Shown here one piece after another: positions 10,323 through 21,829 of a DNA stretch of 64,000 nt. Under the pieces are notes generated by a model, which ran no database searches, was not told the DNA's origin, and saw only the letters and a list, made by a program, of their open reading frames with translations. The first letter of the stretch is position 1, and every line of letters starts with the position of its first letter. Location of the stretch: the NCBI GenBank assembly GCA_022702705.1, contig CM040421.1, positions 1,054,001 through 1,118,000 on the forward strand. The letters run 5' to 3'. The position numbers and the translations under genes were made by a program. Source of the stretch: Papilionanthe hookeriana x Papilionanthe teres (lineage: Eukaryota; Streptophyta; Magnoliopsida; Asparagales; Orchidaceae).

Positions 10323-11592
10323 TTAATCAGGTAGACTCAACTCGCAAGCCTCTTTATAAATCATTTTTATTTCTCCTAAATAAGGCTTCAGTCTTAATCC
10401 GTTAACTTTAAATATTTTTCTCGTTTTGGGATCTTTAATATCCACAACTGCATAATTGTATACTTTATCTATTATATATGGTCCTATCCATTTAGATCTT
10501 AATTTTCCAGGAAAAAGTCTTAAACAAGTATTAAATAATAATACTTCTTGTCCAGGCTCGAATATTTTTCCTGAAATCTTTTTATCATGTAATATCTTCA
10601 TTTTCTCTTTATAAATCTTTGCATTTTCATATGACTCATTTCTTATTTCATCCATCTCATTTAATTGTAATAATCATTTTTCTCCTGCAGTATTCAAATC
10701 AAAATTAAACTCCTTTATCGCCCAATAAGCTTTATGTTCAAGTTCAACAGGTAAGTGACAAGGTTTAACATAAACTAATCTGTAAGGTGACATTCCAATT
10801 AGTGTCTTATAAGCTGTTCTATAAGCCCATAAAGCAGAATCAAGTCTATCAATCCAATCAGTTCTTTTATGATTAACAGTCTTCTCTAAAATTCTTTTAA
10901 TTTCTCTGTTTGATTCAGCCATTCAACTTGTTTTTGGGTGATAAGCAGTTGCAATTCTATGTTTGATTCCAAATTTTTCCAGTAATGATTGAATTCTTTT
11001 GTTTCTGAAATGACTTCTACCATCTGTGATAATTACTTTAGGCATTCCAAATCTAGAAAAAATCATTTACTTTAAAATTTCGAAACACTTTTGGAATCAC
11101 AGTTAGGTAAAGCTACAGCTTCAATCCACTTTGAAACATAATCAACTGCTAATCAAATATAAATCTTTCCAGATGATGGTACAAATGGTTCCATAAGTCT
11201 AAACCCCATATATCAAAAATTTCAACTTCCAATATATAGTTTAAAGACATTTCATCTTTCCTAGATATATTTCCCATCCTTTGACATCTATCACATATTT
11301 TAACATAATGTCTCACATCTTTGAACAAGGTATGCCAATAAAATCCTGAATTTAAAATTTTAAATGCAGTTTTATCTACTACAAAGTGTCCTCCAAATTC
11401 GGAATCATGACATTTTTGAATAATAGCAAAAGTTTCTTCATAAGGTACACAACTTCGAATTACAGAATCTCTTCCCAATTTAAATAAATGAAGATCTTCC
11501 CAAATATAAGATTTAGCATCATTTATAAATTTCTTAATATATTTGTTATTCAATCCATAAGGTAGAATATTGCTAACTAAATAGTTAATCAT
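10323..11592 (-). pseudogene. Element C integrase (Athila type), degenerate
   Basis: The zinc-binding HHCC domain is readable at 11460-11260: H..EFGGH, then C..C in KICDRCQRMG. The catalytic core begins with WGLD (first Asp kept) but its middle is full of stops and shifts. Around the third acidic residue it reads AESNREIKRILEKTV and WAYRTAYKT, strongly Athila-like. The C-terminal region (10655-10323) is intact for 110 codons, with YENAKIYKEKMK, HDKKI and FPGKLRSKWIGPY, the usual chromodomain-free Athila tail. It would insert element DNA into the genome. It is not functional as it stands. Confidence 0.85.
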
Positions 11593-11861
11593 ATCCGCAT
11601 ACCAAGGTGTTTGGCATCCTTAAATAACATATAACTGTTCATCAGAAAATTTCTCATTTATATTTTCTTCAAAAAAAATATCATTCTTAATTCTAGATAA
11701 ATGATCAGAATTTGGTTATCAGTTCATTTTCTATCCACAATTTGAAAATCAAATTCTTGTAGAAGTAAAACCCATCTTATCAGTCTAGGTTTAGTATCTT
11801 TTTTTGACATTAAATATTTAATAGCGGAATGATCAGTATGAACTATGCATTTGGTACCAAG
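11593..11861 (-). pseudogene. Element C RNase H, downstream portion
   Basis: Minus-strand reading continues the RNase H broken by B: HTDHSAIKYLMSKKD, then a short run ending FQIVDRK. The first half is at 39873-40000. The join is exactly at B's target site. Confidence 0.82.
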
Positions 11862-11866
11862 AAGAT
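11862..11866. repeat. Target-site duplication of element B, left copy (AAGAT)
   Basis: AAGAT precedes the LTR edge TGTCGGCATA and is repeated exactly at 39868-39872 after the other LTR edge. This proves a single insertion event of 28,001 bp. Confidence 0.95.
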
Positions 11867-13919
11867 TGTCGGCATATTTTTAGGTTTTAAATTTAGTTTA
11901 AATATATATATATATATAATTTAGAAAGTTGCATTTGATTTTGAAAATAATTTTGAATTTGAAAATTTTAAGATATGAAATCAAACTGATCTCACATCCC
12001 AAATAGTTTATATAAATGAGCGCCACGTCACAAGCTGTGTATCTATCCCGAAGAATAGACACACTACTTGATGATGGGGCTCGATTAGATAAACTAGAAG
12101 ATTTGTGACATTCGTTTGTTCTGCGACCCAATTTTATAAGCCGACAAGTTCCCCTGCTTAATACAAAGAAATTAAGTAGGGTTTATATTACCTAGGTTCT
12201 TAAAATTCCCTATAAGGGCAAGCCCCTATAGTTAATTACATCTTAAATGACGGGAATCACTTAAGAAAACTCTCGATAATAGTCAATAGTTCTCGCTCTC
12301 AAGAATCTCAAAGTTTAAGTTTTCGAGGGATTGAATTTTAGAATTTCAATTGGTAATGGATCAAGTTTGGAACATTTTGTTTTGGGAATTCAAAGGAAGA
12401 AAGGTAGGAGAAATTACAGATTCGAAGCGAACTTCGGTAATTTCTCGACTATCTTATTGTTTGGCTTGAATTTAGGAAAGTCCTAATGTTTATTTAATGT
12501 TTTGATCTTGCCAATTTTAATTAATTAGAAGTTATATTCGTATAAAAAGATCATACAAATAGCCTCAAAGATGTGAGGGTTTATGTGGTATCGAACGACT
12601 ACCTATGAGTCCTATGACCGGTTAGGGCTTAATTTGCAATGCAAATGCCTAACAAAGGGTTGAGGATTTATATTGCACTAGGCAGACTACCTCGAGGTTC
12701 TATGGGTTGGTTATTTAATTCTAAGAAAGTTTTGCTGAAGTAGACTCAGGTTTTACTGACGACGATGGCCGTGCTGCCCACCATGCTCCGAGCTCTTTGT
12801 TGTTGCAGAGGTTTAGTTTTAGAAGATTGTAATCAAAAGAGAAGAGAAGAGTTTGGTTTTAGAAATCTTAAAGTCCAAGTGTTTTTTTTTAGTGTTTTAA
12901 TTAAAACAAATCTTAAAGTTGATTATAACAACACCGGTTAAGATCCCACGGTTCCATCCTTCCGCATCGTTATTTTTATCGGATTCACTTAGTCCAGATG
13001 AATTTGCTAAACTCAACTAAATGAGTTCCACACTTTCATTTAGATCGTGGGAAATCCCGTTAGCAACACGTAGGTTACATCATCCGAGGTATTCCCGATC
13101 TTCCTACAAGACGTTTTAATTTAGTTGTAATTGTAGTTTTGTGTTCTGTTTACGATTAAATTTTGAGTTGTTTTATATTTTGAAATGTTGTGACGGTGAA
13201 TTTTATCTTGTAATGACTTTTAATTTAGTTTTGGTTTCAGTTTTAGGGACTATCCTAAAGGTGTGGGTTTTCATGCAACAGTTGTTTATCATGAAAGAAA
13301 AGTAAGTGCGATGCAATAAAGTAAATTGTAAGGAGGTAAATTGAAATAAAACAAAAGCGTACCTGGAGGGTCTTCCCGTCATCCCAAGCTGCACTTAAAC
13401 ACAATTTAGGATATTTAATCATTTAAAGCAGGTTCCTAGGTAAAGCTAAGGGAAGGGTTATGGTTTTCTACGAAGGTCCTACTCCTATAGCTAGTCATCT
13501 CCTATGACGTCTAGGTTCTTGTGTTTTGGTTTGAGGACGATTTTCTTCATTAAAGAACAATTAAGTTCAATTGTTCTTATAAACATCCTATCATATTGAG
13601 GAAGTGCTTAAGACGAATCTTAAACATTTTTTCAATACCTCTAGGATTGTTTTAAGTCCAAGAGAATTTAATTATACAAAATGAATTAATCATTCAGGAG
13701 TTCAAGTTTTGTTATCTTGCTCAGTGAACTAGGACATTTGAATATCCTATGAGTGAAGTAATACTTCACTTAACACTCCGTTTAGGAGTTATGACAACAT
13801 GAGCTTTTGACGGCAAATTAATGTTTAAGTGATTTATGATTTAATTTAATTTCAATTAATGGGTTTAAGTTTGGAATAATGTTCAAGTTATTTTAGATTA
13901 ATTTTGAATTCTTTATGTT

Positions 13920-14260
13920 TTTGGTGATGTTATATTTAATTCAATTTAATTTAATTTAATTTTAGTTTAATTTAATTTGGTTTAGTTTTACTTTCAATTT
14001 AATTTTATCTAATTTAATTTAGTTTTAATTTTATTTTAACTTGATTTTATTATTATTATTATTATTATTATTTATTTAATCTAATATGTGTTAATTTAAT
14101 TTAATTTAATTTAATTTAATATGTTTTAATTTAATTTAATTTAATATGTTTTAATTTAATTTAATTTAATTTAGTTTAATATATTTTAATTTAATTTAAT
14201 TTAATTTAGTTTAATTTAGATTTAATTTAAATTTAATTCAAATTTTTAATTTTAATTTTA
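13920..14260. repeat. (TTTAA)n-rich low-complexity tract in 3' LTR of B
   Basis: Repeated ttaatttaatttaa units with interspersed 'atgtttt'. The 5' LTR has the same tract at about 34525-34830, with different unit numbers. An ATT run lies at 14049-14071. Confidence 0.9.
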
Positions 14261-16946
14261 TATTTTATATTTTTTTATATTTGAAAGATGATTTAATTTA
14301 ATTGTTAAAGTATTAATTTAATTGAAATTTTGGAAGGATTTAATTTAAATGTTTTAATCTTTAATTTAATTTAATGATTAAGTCTTTTAACATTTTAAAT
14401 CTTGAATTTGGATTATCATTTTAATTAGGAATTAAATGTTATTGAGGTGATTAATTTAGGGATTTTTTTATATTAAAGAATAAATCTCTTCCTAATAATA
14501 TCCCTATTTTAATAATTCCAAATTTTTTTTATTATTCTTCCAAGTTTAATAAATTATTTAAGTAAGGTTTATTTTAATTATTTTCAAATTTTTAGGTAGG
14601 TTTCCACCCTTTAACTACCTAAGTTTCAAACATCCAAAATTAACATAGTATCAAATATTTTACCCACCCTTTTAATTAAACCTAAAATTTTTAATTATAG
14701 GTTAAAATTTTAATTACCATTTTGCCCTTTAAACTTACTAATTTCATAACTCACTAAATTGAGCTTAAATGAATTTGAAATTTTTATATGACTTCACTCA
14801 TATATCAATCAAGACATTAGAGGAGAAAATGTGATTTTTCTGTATTTAATTTATTTATTTAATTATTTTTGGTGGAAAATAGGGATTTCAAGGAAAATTT
14901 AATAATATGACCAAGGGAATGTTTCTATCCTTAAGAAAATTATGGGACATTACTAATGACCAGAGGACCACTTGGACCAATTTTGGTAATTTTTTGAATT
15001 ATATTATTTTTATTATAATTATTTTGAGTTTTGGAGTATTAATTAATTTAAAAATAAAATAAAGGTTGAAAAATGAATTTTATATTTTTCAAAAATCTCT
15101 CTGATATCAAGGAAACCAGAGAACCAATTTCTATAATTTTCTGATTTTTCTTTGATTTATTAGAATTATTTTAGTGGAAATGCTAGAAAATACATTTTTT
15201 TATTTTAAAATTACCTTAGGACTTTAAAATTTGATATCTCATCATAGAGACTTAAGAAAAATATGGGGTTTGTTCCTAATGATTAAAATTTAAAATGTGA
15301 CATTTTGGTGAATTTTATTATTTTTGTGATTTTTATTATTTTTTAATTATTAAAATATTAAAATAATGCAAAAAATCAACTTTTTTTGGAAAATTACAAT
15401 TTTAATTTTTTTACATTCCCCTGATATCAGAGAGGCTCCAAAACCAATTTTGTGAATTATTGAAAAGTATTTTGAAAGTTATGAATTTTTGAAGTTTAAG
15501 TTTGGCTAAATGGCTTAATCAACCCATTTGATAGGGCTAACCAAGTCCAATTAACTTCAAACTTTTTTGGTGGGTTCCTCTGATCCTAAAGGTCAGTGGA
15601 GAATTGATTTCAAGTCAATTTGATGTACGATTAGCTCTAATTAATTAAAGTTCCATTTTGGGTGTTTAAGCCAATTAGGGTTATTCCAAGTGAGTTAACT
15701 CAAAACCTATTTTCCCTAGGGTCCTCTGGTCATAAGAAACCTCTCCAAATTTTCTTAGAATTTATTTCACAACATGCTAATTATTGGAATTAAAATACTC
15801 ATAATAATGACCTAGAATTGAAAAATCAATAACTCTTCATAGGGATGGCCTCTGACTTTAGAAAATTCAGGGAATGTCCCCAAATTCAGAGGCTTCAATA
15901 GCCCTATGGTCTCATGCCATGGTGAATTGTATACATGCATGGAGAATTGAAAATGTGCAGAGAGTAAATAAATCATTTAAAATAAAATACTTAATGAAAT
16001 TACATGATTTCTTTTCCACATTATTCTCCTCTGTTCATTGAGCAAGAGGGTATTTTTATTTTATTTTTATGATTTTTCTACACAAAGTTGTGGATTTTTG
16101 AAGTTCTGGGTATTTAATAAATAAGAAAAATCCTATTTTCCTACTTAAGTGACGCGGCGCCAGCTCAACCTCGGCAGCTCCGAACGCACACGCGTCGTCT
16201 CCTAATTCGGCGCCGCCATCCAACTCAACGCTCAAGGGACCCGCGGTTCACATTCCATCGCACTGTCTGGCTCGATCCAAACAGTCCGCTCGATACACGC
16301 TCGATCCGACGGCCCCCAGTCATCGTGTACGACTGGTGTGCACCCGTGACCGTCAACTTTCTAACCCTAATTTCTCACTCGATTCTCAACGGATTTTTGT
16401 GTTCTTATGCTCTATGGATTCGTCTTGAAGAGACAAACACATCCATACTTGTAAACATGCATTGAAATTGATTCAAATTAAATGGAGAATCTCCGTAAGC
16501 TCGGGAAGAAGAGTGAGTCGATACCTTTGCTCGGAGAAGTGAAGCTTCGATCCGAGAGTCATGTCACATTCGATTGGGTCCAAGCAAGCTCCGGATGAAG
16601 TCCCTCGGCTCGGTGAATTGTCCGAGTATGATTTCAACCACGACCGATTACAAAGCTTGGAGTCCGGAACGGATGGGTGGCCTCGGAGAAGGGGCTTTTG
16701 CTGGTAAACTTCTTCTCTTGGTCCGGTGAAGGTGTAGGACCAATCAATTTGGGGATTGGCTCACCGTGGAGAAGTGTCCTGGTTTTGGGCTTGGATTTCA
16801 ACTCCGAAATCGAGCTCGCGAGAGGAAATGGCAGAGGAATTTCAATGGGGATCAAGTTCTCTATGTGTGGGGAGTAGTCTGGAATGATTTTGGCAGAGTT
16901 TCCTTAAGGTTGGTTCAGCACCTCCTTCATGGCCGAGAGAGGTGGT

Positions 16947-16955
16947 GTTTAAATA
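16947..16955 (-). promoter_or_regulatory. TATA-like box in 3' LTR of B
   Basis: On the minus strand TATTTAAAC followed by ACCACC. The same sequence lies at 37563-37555 in the 5' LTR and, in the diverged LTR of A, at 45145-45153, so it is conserved across the family. Confidence 0.55.
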
Positions 16956-17699
16956 GGAGAGGTTCGGAGGGCCTCCGTGGGGAGTTAGGGACCGGGATCA
17001 GTTGCTCGTTGGCAAGGGAAGAATAGCTGCAATGGCCACTGGGCATGGGGCAACTCAGCAAGGGAGAATTTCAATGCTTGGCTCCTTCCAATTCTCGGCC
17101 ATGGCGTTTTCCAGCGGCCTGGTGGCTGGCCGGCCAGGCATGGGTCACCCTCAGGTTCAGGTGGGTCAGGGCTTGATGTTTGTGAAGTCAATTGGTGGTT
17201 GCCATGTGTAAAGGGTTTGAATCAAAGTGGAATGGGGTAAGGGTGCATTTTGGCTCAAATTGGTCAAATGCATGGATTGGGCTAGGTGCACCTTCCCATA
17301 GCTAGTTTGAGGTTGAAGATAAAGTGGTTTAGGTCGGCATAATTAGTGGGAAAGGGTCACCATCCAAGTACAATTAAGTTTAAGCAAGGTTTAGTGGAGT
17401 CATGGAAGTGGCTAATCCCCTTAAGGGAATGTGGAAAGGGCCTCCTCCTCTTGCCATCTTGGGTATGGTGAGGTGGAAAGTAGATCCCATGGCTCTCATG
17501 TGGCTCATGCATGGCTTCATGGCTCATCTTTGGCTTGGGAAAAGTTTAGTCAACTTTCATGAGGAAGGGTGTTGGAATTTTTGATGGATTTAAGGAGAAT
17601 TTTCATAAGGCTTGATTTGGATTTATTTGGTGATAGATTTTAGAACTTAGGAAGTGTTTGAAATCAAAGGGATGATTAGAGAAATTTCATGTGGGCTTT

Positions 17700-18715
17700 G
17701 TCATAGACTTTGGGCTTTATGGATGGGAATTTTTGTAGAAGGTTGGGCCAAATAATTATTGGGTTTGCTTTAGGGATGTGTCATGAGTAATTTGAAACAA
17801 ATTTGAGGTGGTTTGGGTTTGAATTAAGTTGAATTTGGGCTTTTTGGTAAAGTGGCCAATGGTAGGCCAAATTGGGTTAGCTTGGGCTAATGTTGAGCTA
17901 ATGTTGAAATTGGTGTAAAATTAATATTGAGAAATGTTTGTAGGGCTGTTTCAAAGAGGTTTCAACTTTTGTTGGGGTTGGATTTTGGGGTTTGGGCTTA
18001 TTTGGGTTAAGTTTGGGTTTAGGTCAAAATTGGGCTTTTTGGTTTTGGGTTGAATTTGAGTGGGGTTTGGGTCCAAATTTTGGGCAAATTATGTTAGTGT
18101 TTTGTTTGTTGGGATGTTAGGGAAGGTTTAGAAAAGATTTGGGGTTAATTGGAGTTGAATTGGGTTAGTTTGGGCTAAGTTTGGGTCATGGGTCCAAATT
18201 AGGCTTTAAGGTCAAAAGTGAAATTGGATTCAAATGTCAATCAAATTGGACTTGGATTTGGTTTAGATTGATATTGTGGATGTTAAATTGAAGTTTAGAA
18301 TTGAATTGGACCAGAATTTGGGTCAATTGGGTAGGTTTGGTTTGACATTGGGTTCACTTTGGGTTAAAATGGGTCAAATTGGGGATTTTGACAAAAGTGG
18401 GGTAAATTGACAAAATTGGCCCATGGTATAATTGGACAAAATGAAATTGGGAATAATTGGGATTTTTTGGAATTTTTTGGGAATTTTCAGACTTTTTGGA
18501 TTTTTTGGCTAAGAGGGGAATTTTGGGTATTTGGAGGGTATTGGGGGGTATTTTTGGAATTTTTGGTATTTTTTGCTATGGATGATCAATTTGAGTGGAG
18601 GGAAATGTTTAGGAATGATTTTGGGGAATTTTGGGTAATTTAGGTGATTTTGCAAATTTTGGGTAGTTTCAAGGGCATTTGGTAGGTTTGGTGGGTTTGG
18701 GGTTCCGGGGGTCAA
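17700..18715 (-). repeat. A/C-rich (sense) strand-asymmetric block in U3 of 3' LTR
   Basis: The plus strand is rich in TTGGG/TTTGG words, so the LTR sense strand is rich in CCCAA/CCAAA. About 1 kb long; repeated in the 5' LTR (38300-39320), in A's LTR (43480-44400) and in G (62850-64000). No stable protein frame is shared. Confidence 0.8.
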
Positions 18716-19262
18716 AAATTGAAAATTTAGAAAATTGAAGATTGGGTAAATGTAAGTGGAATGAAATCATTTTGGTTGAGCCATGAAGCCATATCAAGCC
18801 CACATGAGCCATGAAGGGACTCATTTGAGGCATTCACTATGTTGTTCCTAACCCTCTTGCCGAGGGCTTAGGGGTTAAGGACCATCCATGTGAATCACCT
18901 TCATGAGTTAGGAGGTCAAGTTGGGTATGGGTGTGGTTTTAGGAGGTGTGTGAAAGTGTAGTGTATAAGTGTAGTGTGTGTGTAAGTCAGTCCTCACCAG
19001 ACCAGGCCACCCAGGGCAGTCCTAAGGCCAAAGAGTCCTATAAGAACTCATCCTTTAAACTTCCACATTTGATTTCAACCCTCTAGGTGATTAGGGGTCT
19101 ACAATCAAGTTTGTGGAGTTTGTAGAGAGTTTAAAAAGTGGTTTGAAATTCTAAAGTGTGGGTTCCACTTCTAGTTCTCTAAGATAGTCAAAGGAAAAGC
19201 CTAAGGCTAGATCCTAAGTACTAAAGAGAGAAAAGAAGACCTCATCAAAAATGAGGTCAACA

Positions 19263-19276
19263 AATGGACCCTCAAT
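19263..19276 (-). promoter_or_regulatory. Polypurine tract of element B
   Basis: The minus strand reads 'attgagggtccatt' directly before the 3' LTR start TGTTGACC. A has the matching tract at 3957-3970. Confidence 0.65.
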
Positions 19277-19640
19277 AGGTGTGGTGTGCTATCCAAGCAC
19301 ACCGCGCGTATTGGCGTTGACCGAAGCGATCAACAAAATCAACACAAAAGTCCAGGTGACAAACTTGGGACAGAGTAGAAGAATTTCCGCTGTGGAGTGT
19401 CAAGTATATCTCTGAGACTGGAGATTCCTGAACTCTCGCTAGGGAAAGGAAAAGGAGGTGAATCCTAAATCGCATGATCTGGGGGAATTTCAATTTAGAT
19501 TTTATTTTGTTTCAGTTTAAGTTTTGATGTGTGAGCTCAGATTTTAGTTTGAGTTTCAATTTAGATTGAGGTTTGTTAAAATTAATTTGAAGGGATTTGA
19601 ACTTGAAATGAAAATTAGAATTTTGTGGTTTTAGATGTAA
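19277..19640 (-). other. Conserved sequence between tandem repeat and 3' LTR of B
   Basis: The first ~220 bp resemble A at about 3765-3956 ('ccctagcgagagttc' on the sense strand). No ORF is supported. Confidence 0.6.
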
Positions 19641-20910
19641 CATCTTCAACCTCAAAAGAAAATTGAATTGATTGGATTGAACCATTACAATGAGGAGAGA
19701 TCTCAGAGCAATGCGGTATTGGATGTAAAATCCTTAACCTCAAGAGTTTGATTTTGATGTATTTCATCGCAATAGGGAAAGAACTCTAAAGCGATGCGAG
19801 TATCGGATGTAAAATCCTCAACCCCAAGAATTTGATTTTGATGTATTTCATTGCGATAGGAAAGAATCCTAAAGTAATGCGAGTATCGGATGTAAAATCC
19901 TCAACCCTAAGAATTTGATTTTGATGTATTTCATTGCGATAGGGAAAGAACCTAAAGCGATGCGGTATCGGATGTAAAATCCTCGACCCCAAGAATTTGA
20001 TTTTGATGTATTTCATTGTGATAGAGAAAGAACCTAAAGCAATGCAGTATCGGATGTAAAATCCTCAACCCCAAGAATTTGATTTTGATGTATTTCATTG
20101 CGATAGGTAAAGAACCTAAAGCAATGCAGTATCGGATGTAAAATCCTCAACCCCAAGAATTTGATTTTGATGTATTTCATTGCGATAGGGAAAGAACCTA
20201 AAACAATGCAGTATCTGATGTAAAATCCTCAACCCCAAGAATTTAATTTTGATGTATTTCATTGCGATAGGTAAAGAACCTAAAGCAATGCAGTATCGGA
20301 TGTAAAATCCTCAACCCCAAGAATTTGATTTTGATGTATTTCATTGCGATAGGGAAAGAACCTAAAGCAATGCAGTATCAGATGTAAAATCCTCGACCCC
20401 AAGAATTTGATTTTGATGTATTTCATTGCGATAGGGAAAGAACCTAAAGCAATGCGAGTATCGGATGTAAAATCCTCGACCCCAAGAATTTTATTTTGAT
20501 GTATTTCATTGCGATAGGTAAAGAACCTAAAGCAATGCGATATCGAATGTAAAATCCTCGACCACAAGAATTTGATTTTGATGTATTTCATTGCGATAGG
20601 GAAAGAACCTAAAGCGATGCGGTATCGAATGTAAAATCCTCGACCCCAAGAATTTGATTTTGATGTATTTCATTGCGATAGGGAAAGAACCTAAAGCAAT
20701 GCGGTATCGAATGTAAAATCCTCAACCCCAAGAATTTGATTTTGATGTATTTCATTGCGATAGGTAAAGAACCTAAAGCAATGCGATATCGGATGTAAAA
20801 TCCTCGACCACTAAGAATTTGATTTTGATGTATTCATTGCGATAGGGAAAGAACCTAAAGCGATGCGATATCGGATGTAAAATCCTCGACCCAAAAATTT
20901 GATTTTGATG
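19640..20910 (-). repeat. 82-bp tandem repeat, about 15 copies, in 3' region of B
   Basis: Units carry 'gatgtatttcattgcgatag' and 'ggatgtaaaatcctc', with 82-bp spacing (for example 20047, 20129 and 20211 for 'gtatc'). The first copy on the plus side (19640-19735) is degenerate. Because 82 is not a multiple of 3, minus-strand reading frames of 76-103 codons simply cycle the same unit through three frames and are not genes. The array sits between the ALKBH ORF and the 3' LTR. Confidence 0.95.
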
Positions 20911-21190
20911 TAATTGATTTTGCAAAGATTTGTAGTGTTGATTTGAAAAGTGTGGAATTTTGGTGTTTCCAGGATTTCATGAAAGTTGTAAAAGATTTTT
21001 GTGGAAAGAAACAGATTAGGAGGGAATACGAAGATGCTACATATCCCACTCAAAAGAGTTGATCGAAAGTTCTTTGGTTTGGATTGGATACAATTCCTCG
21101 CCATCGAGTCCGAATCGAAAACCTCGTGGCTCCGTGTCGATGGAATCGACCGCTTCCATCCCGGACAAGGGAGGGAGTAGAACGGATTGG
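20911..21190 (-). other. Element B 3' region between the two tandem arrays
   Basis: Unique-looking sequence without a supported ORF. Confidence 0.5.
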
Positions 21191-21195
21191 ATTTC

Positions 21196-21366
21196 GATTT
21201 GGAAGGTTGAGTTTGAATCGATTGAGATTTGATTTGAGATCCGGAAGGTTGAATTTGAATTTGATTGAGATTTGATTTGAGATGCGGAAGGTTGAATTTG
21301 AATTTGATTGAGATTTGATTTGAGATCTGGAAGGTTGAATTTGAATTTGATTGAGATTTGATTTAA
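21196..21366 (-). repeat. 43-bp tandem repeat, four copies
   Basis: 'ggaaggttga' begins at 21201, 21243, 21286 and 21329 (42-43-bp spacing), with 'tgattgagatttgatttgag' between. It lies in the 3' untranslated region of B. Confidence 0.9.
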
Positions 21367-21829
21367 AATTTGTGTTCATTTTGTTTGTCCTTTAACGATT
21401 CAAATTTATTTTATCGTTCATTTAATGTTCATGTGGATTTGGCGTTCATCATTTTTTTTAGATTTTTAAGGAAAGTTTTCTTTTATTCTTTTTGTTTCTT
21501 TTCTGTTCTTTGTTTGAAGTTCATTTAACTTTAATGGTGTTTCCCAATCAATTTGCACAAAAGAGGTGAAGGCCAAAATGTGACATGGTCACTTTCATTC
21601 CAATCATGTCGAAGATACATCATAGAACTCGATCTGGAATAAATCTCAAACAATCCATGTAGACTCAAAAAGGACTATGTATGATCTTTGTCGATCCATC
21701 CAAAAAGGCATCTGTAAAAAATCCATGTCTGAATAGTGAGGTACATGGTCAATAACATCACCTTCCAAGCCATCCTTGGCAAGGATGTCGTATGGATGTA
21801 CGTTGGAGGTGTGATATTTTCCATGTAAC
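21367..21829 (-). other. Element B 3' untranslated block conserved with element A
   Basis: From the ALKBH stop to about 21500 the minus strand resembles A's 1918-2260 closely ('aggatggcttggaaggtgat', 'gggaaacaccattaa'). Conservation stops near 21500. No ORF is supported. Confidence 0.65.

Larger units (their letters stand above)
11867..19262 (-). repeat. Element B 3' LTR (7,396 bp)
   Basis: It runs from TGTTGACCTC (minus, at 19262) to GCCGACA (at 11867) and matches 32417-39867 over its whole length with small indels. Parts in sense order: U3 with an A/C-rich block (about 18715-17700), a TATA-like box (16955-16947), a GC-richer leader start, and a long AT-rich U5 with (TTTAA)n at about 13920-14220. 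Reading frames within it occur in the same places in the other LTR and are mostly by-products. Confidence 0.95.

Noticed and set aside
17002..17584. Plus-strand ORFs in LTRs (repeated at 37639-38191)
   Set aside because: They are antisense to LTR transcription, appear twice only because the LTRs are duplicated, and match no family.
19786..21104. Minus-strand ORFs of 76-109 codons with repeated NEIHQNQILGVEDF-like text
   Set aside because: They are the 82-bp tandem repeat read in cycling frames; the unit is not a multiple of three and codon constraint is not visible.
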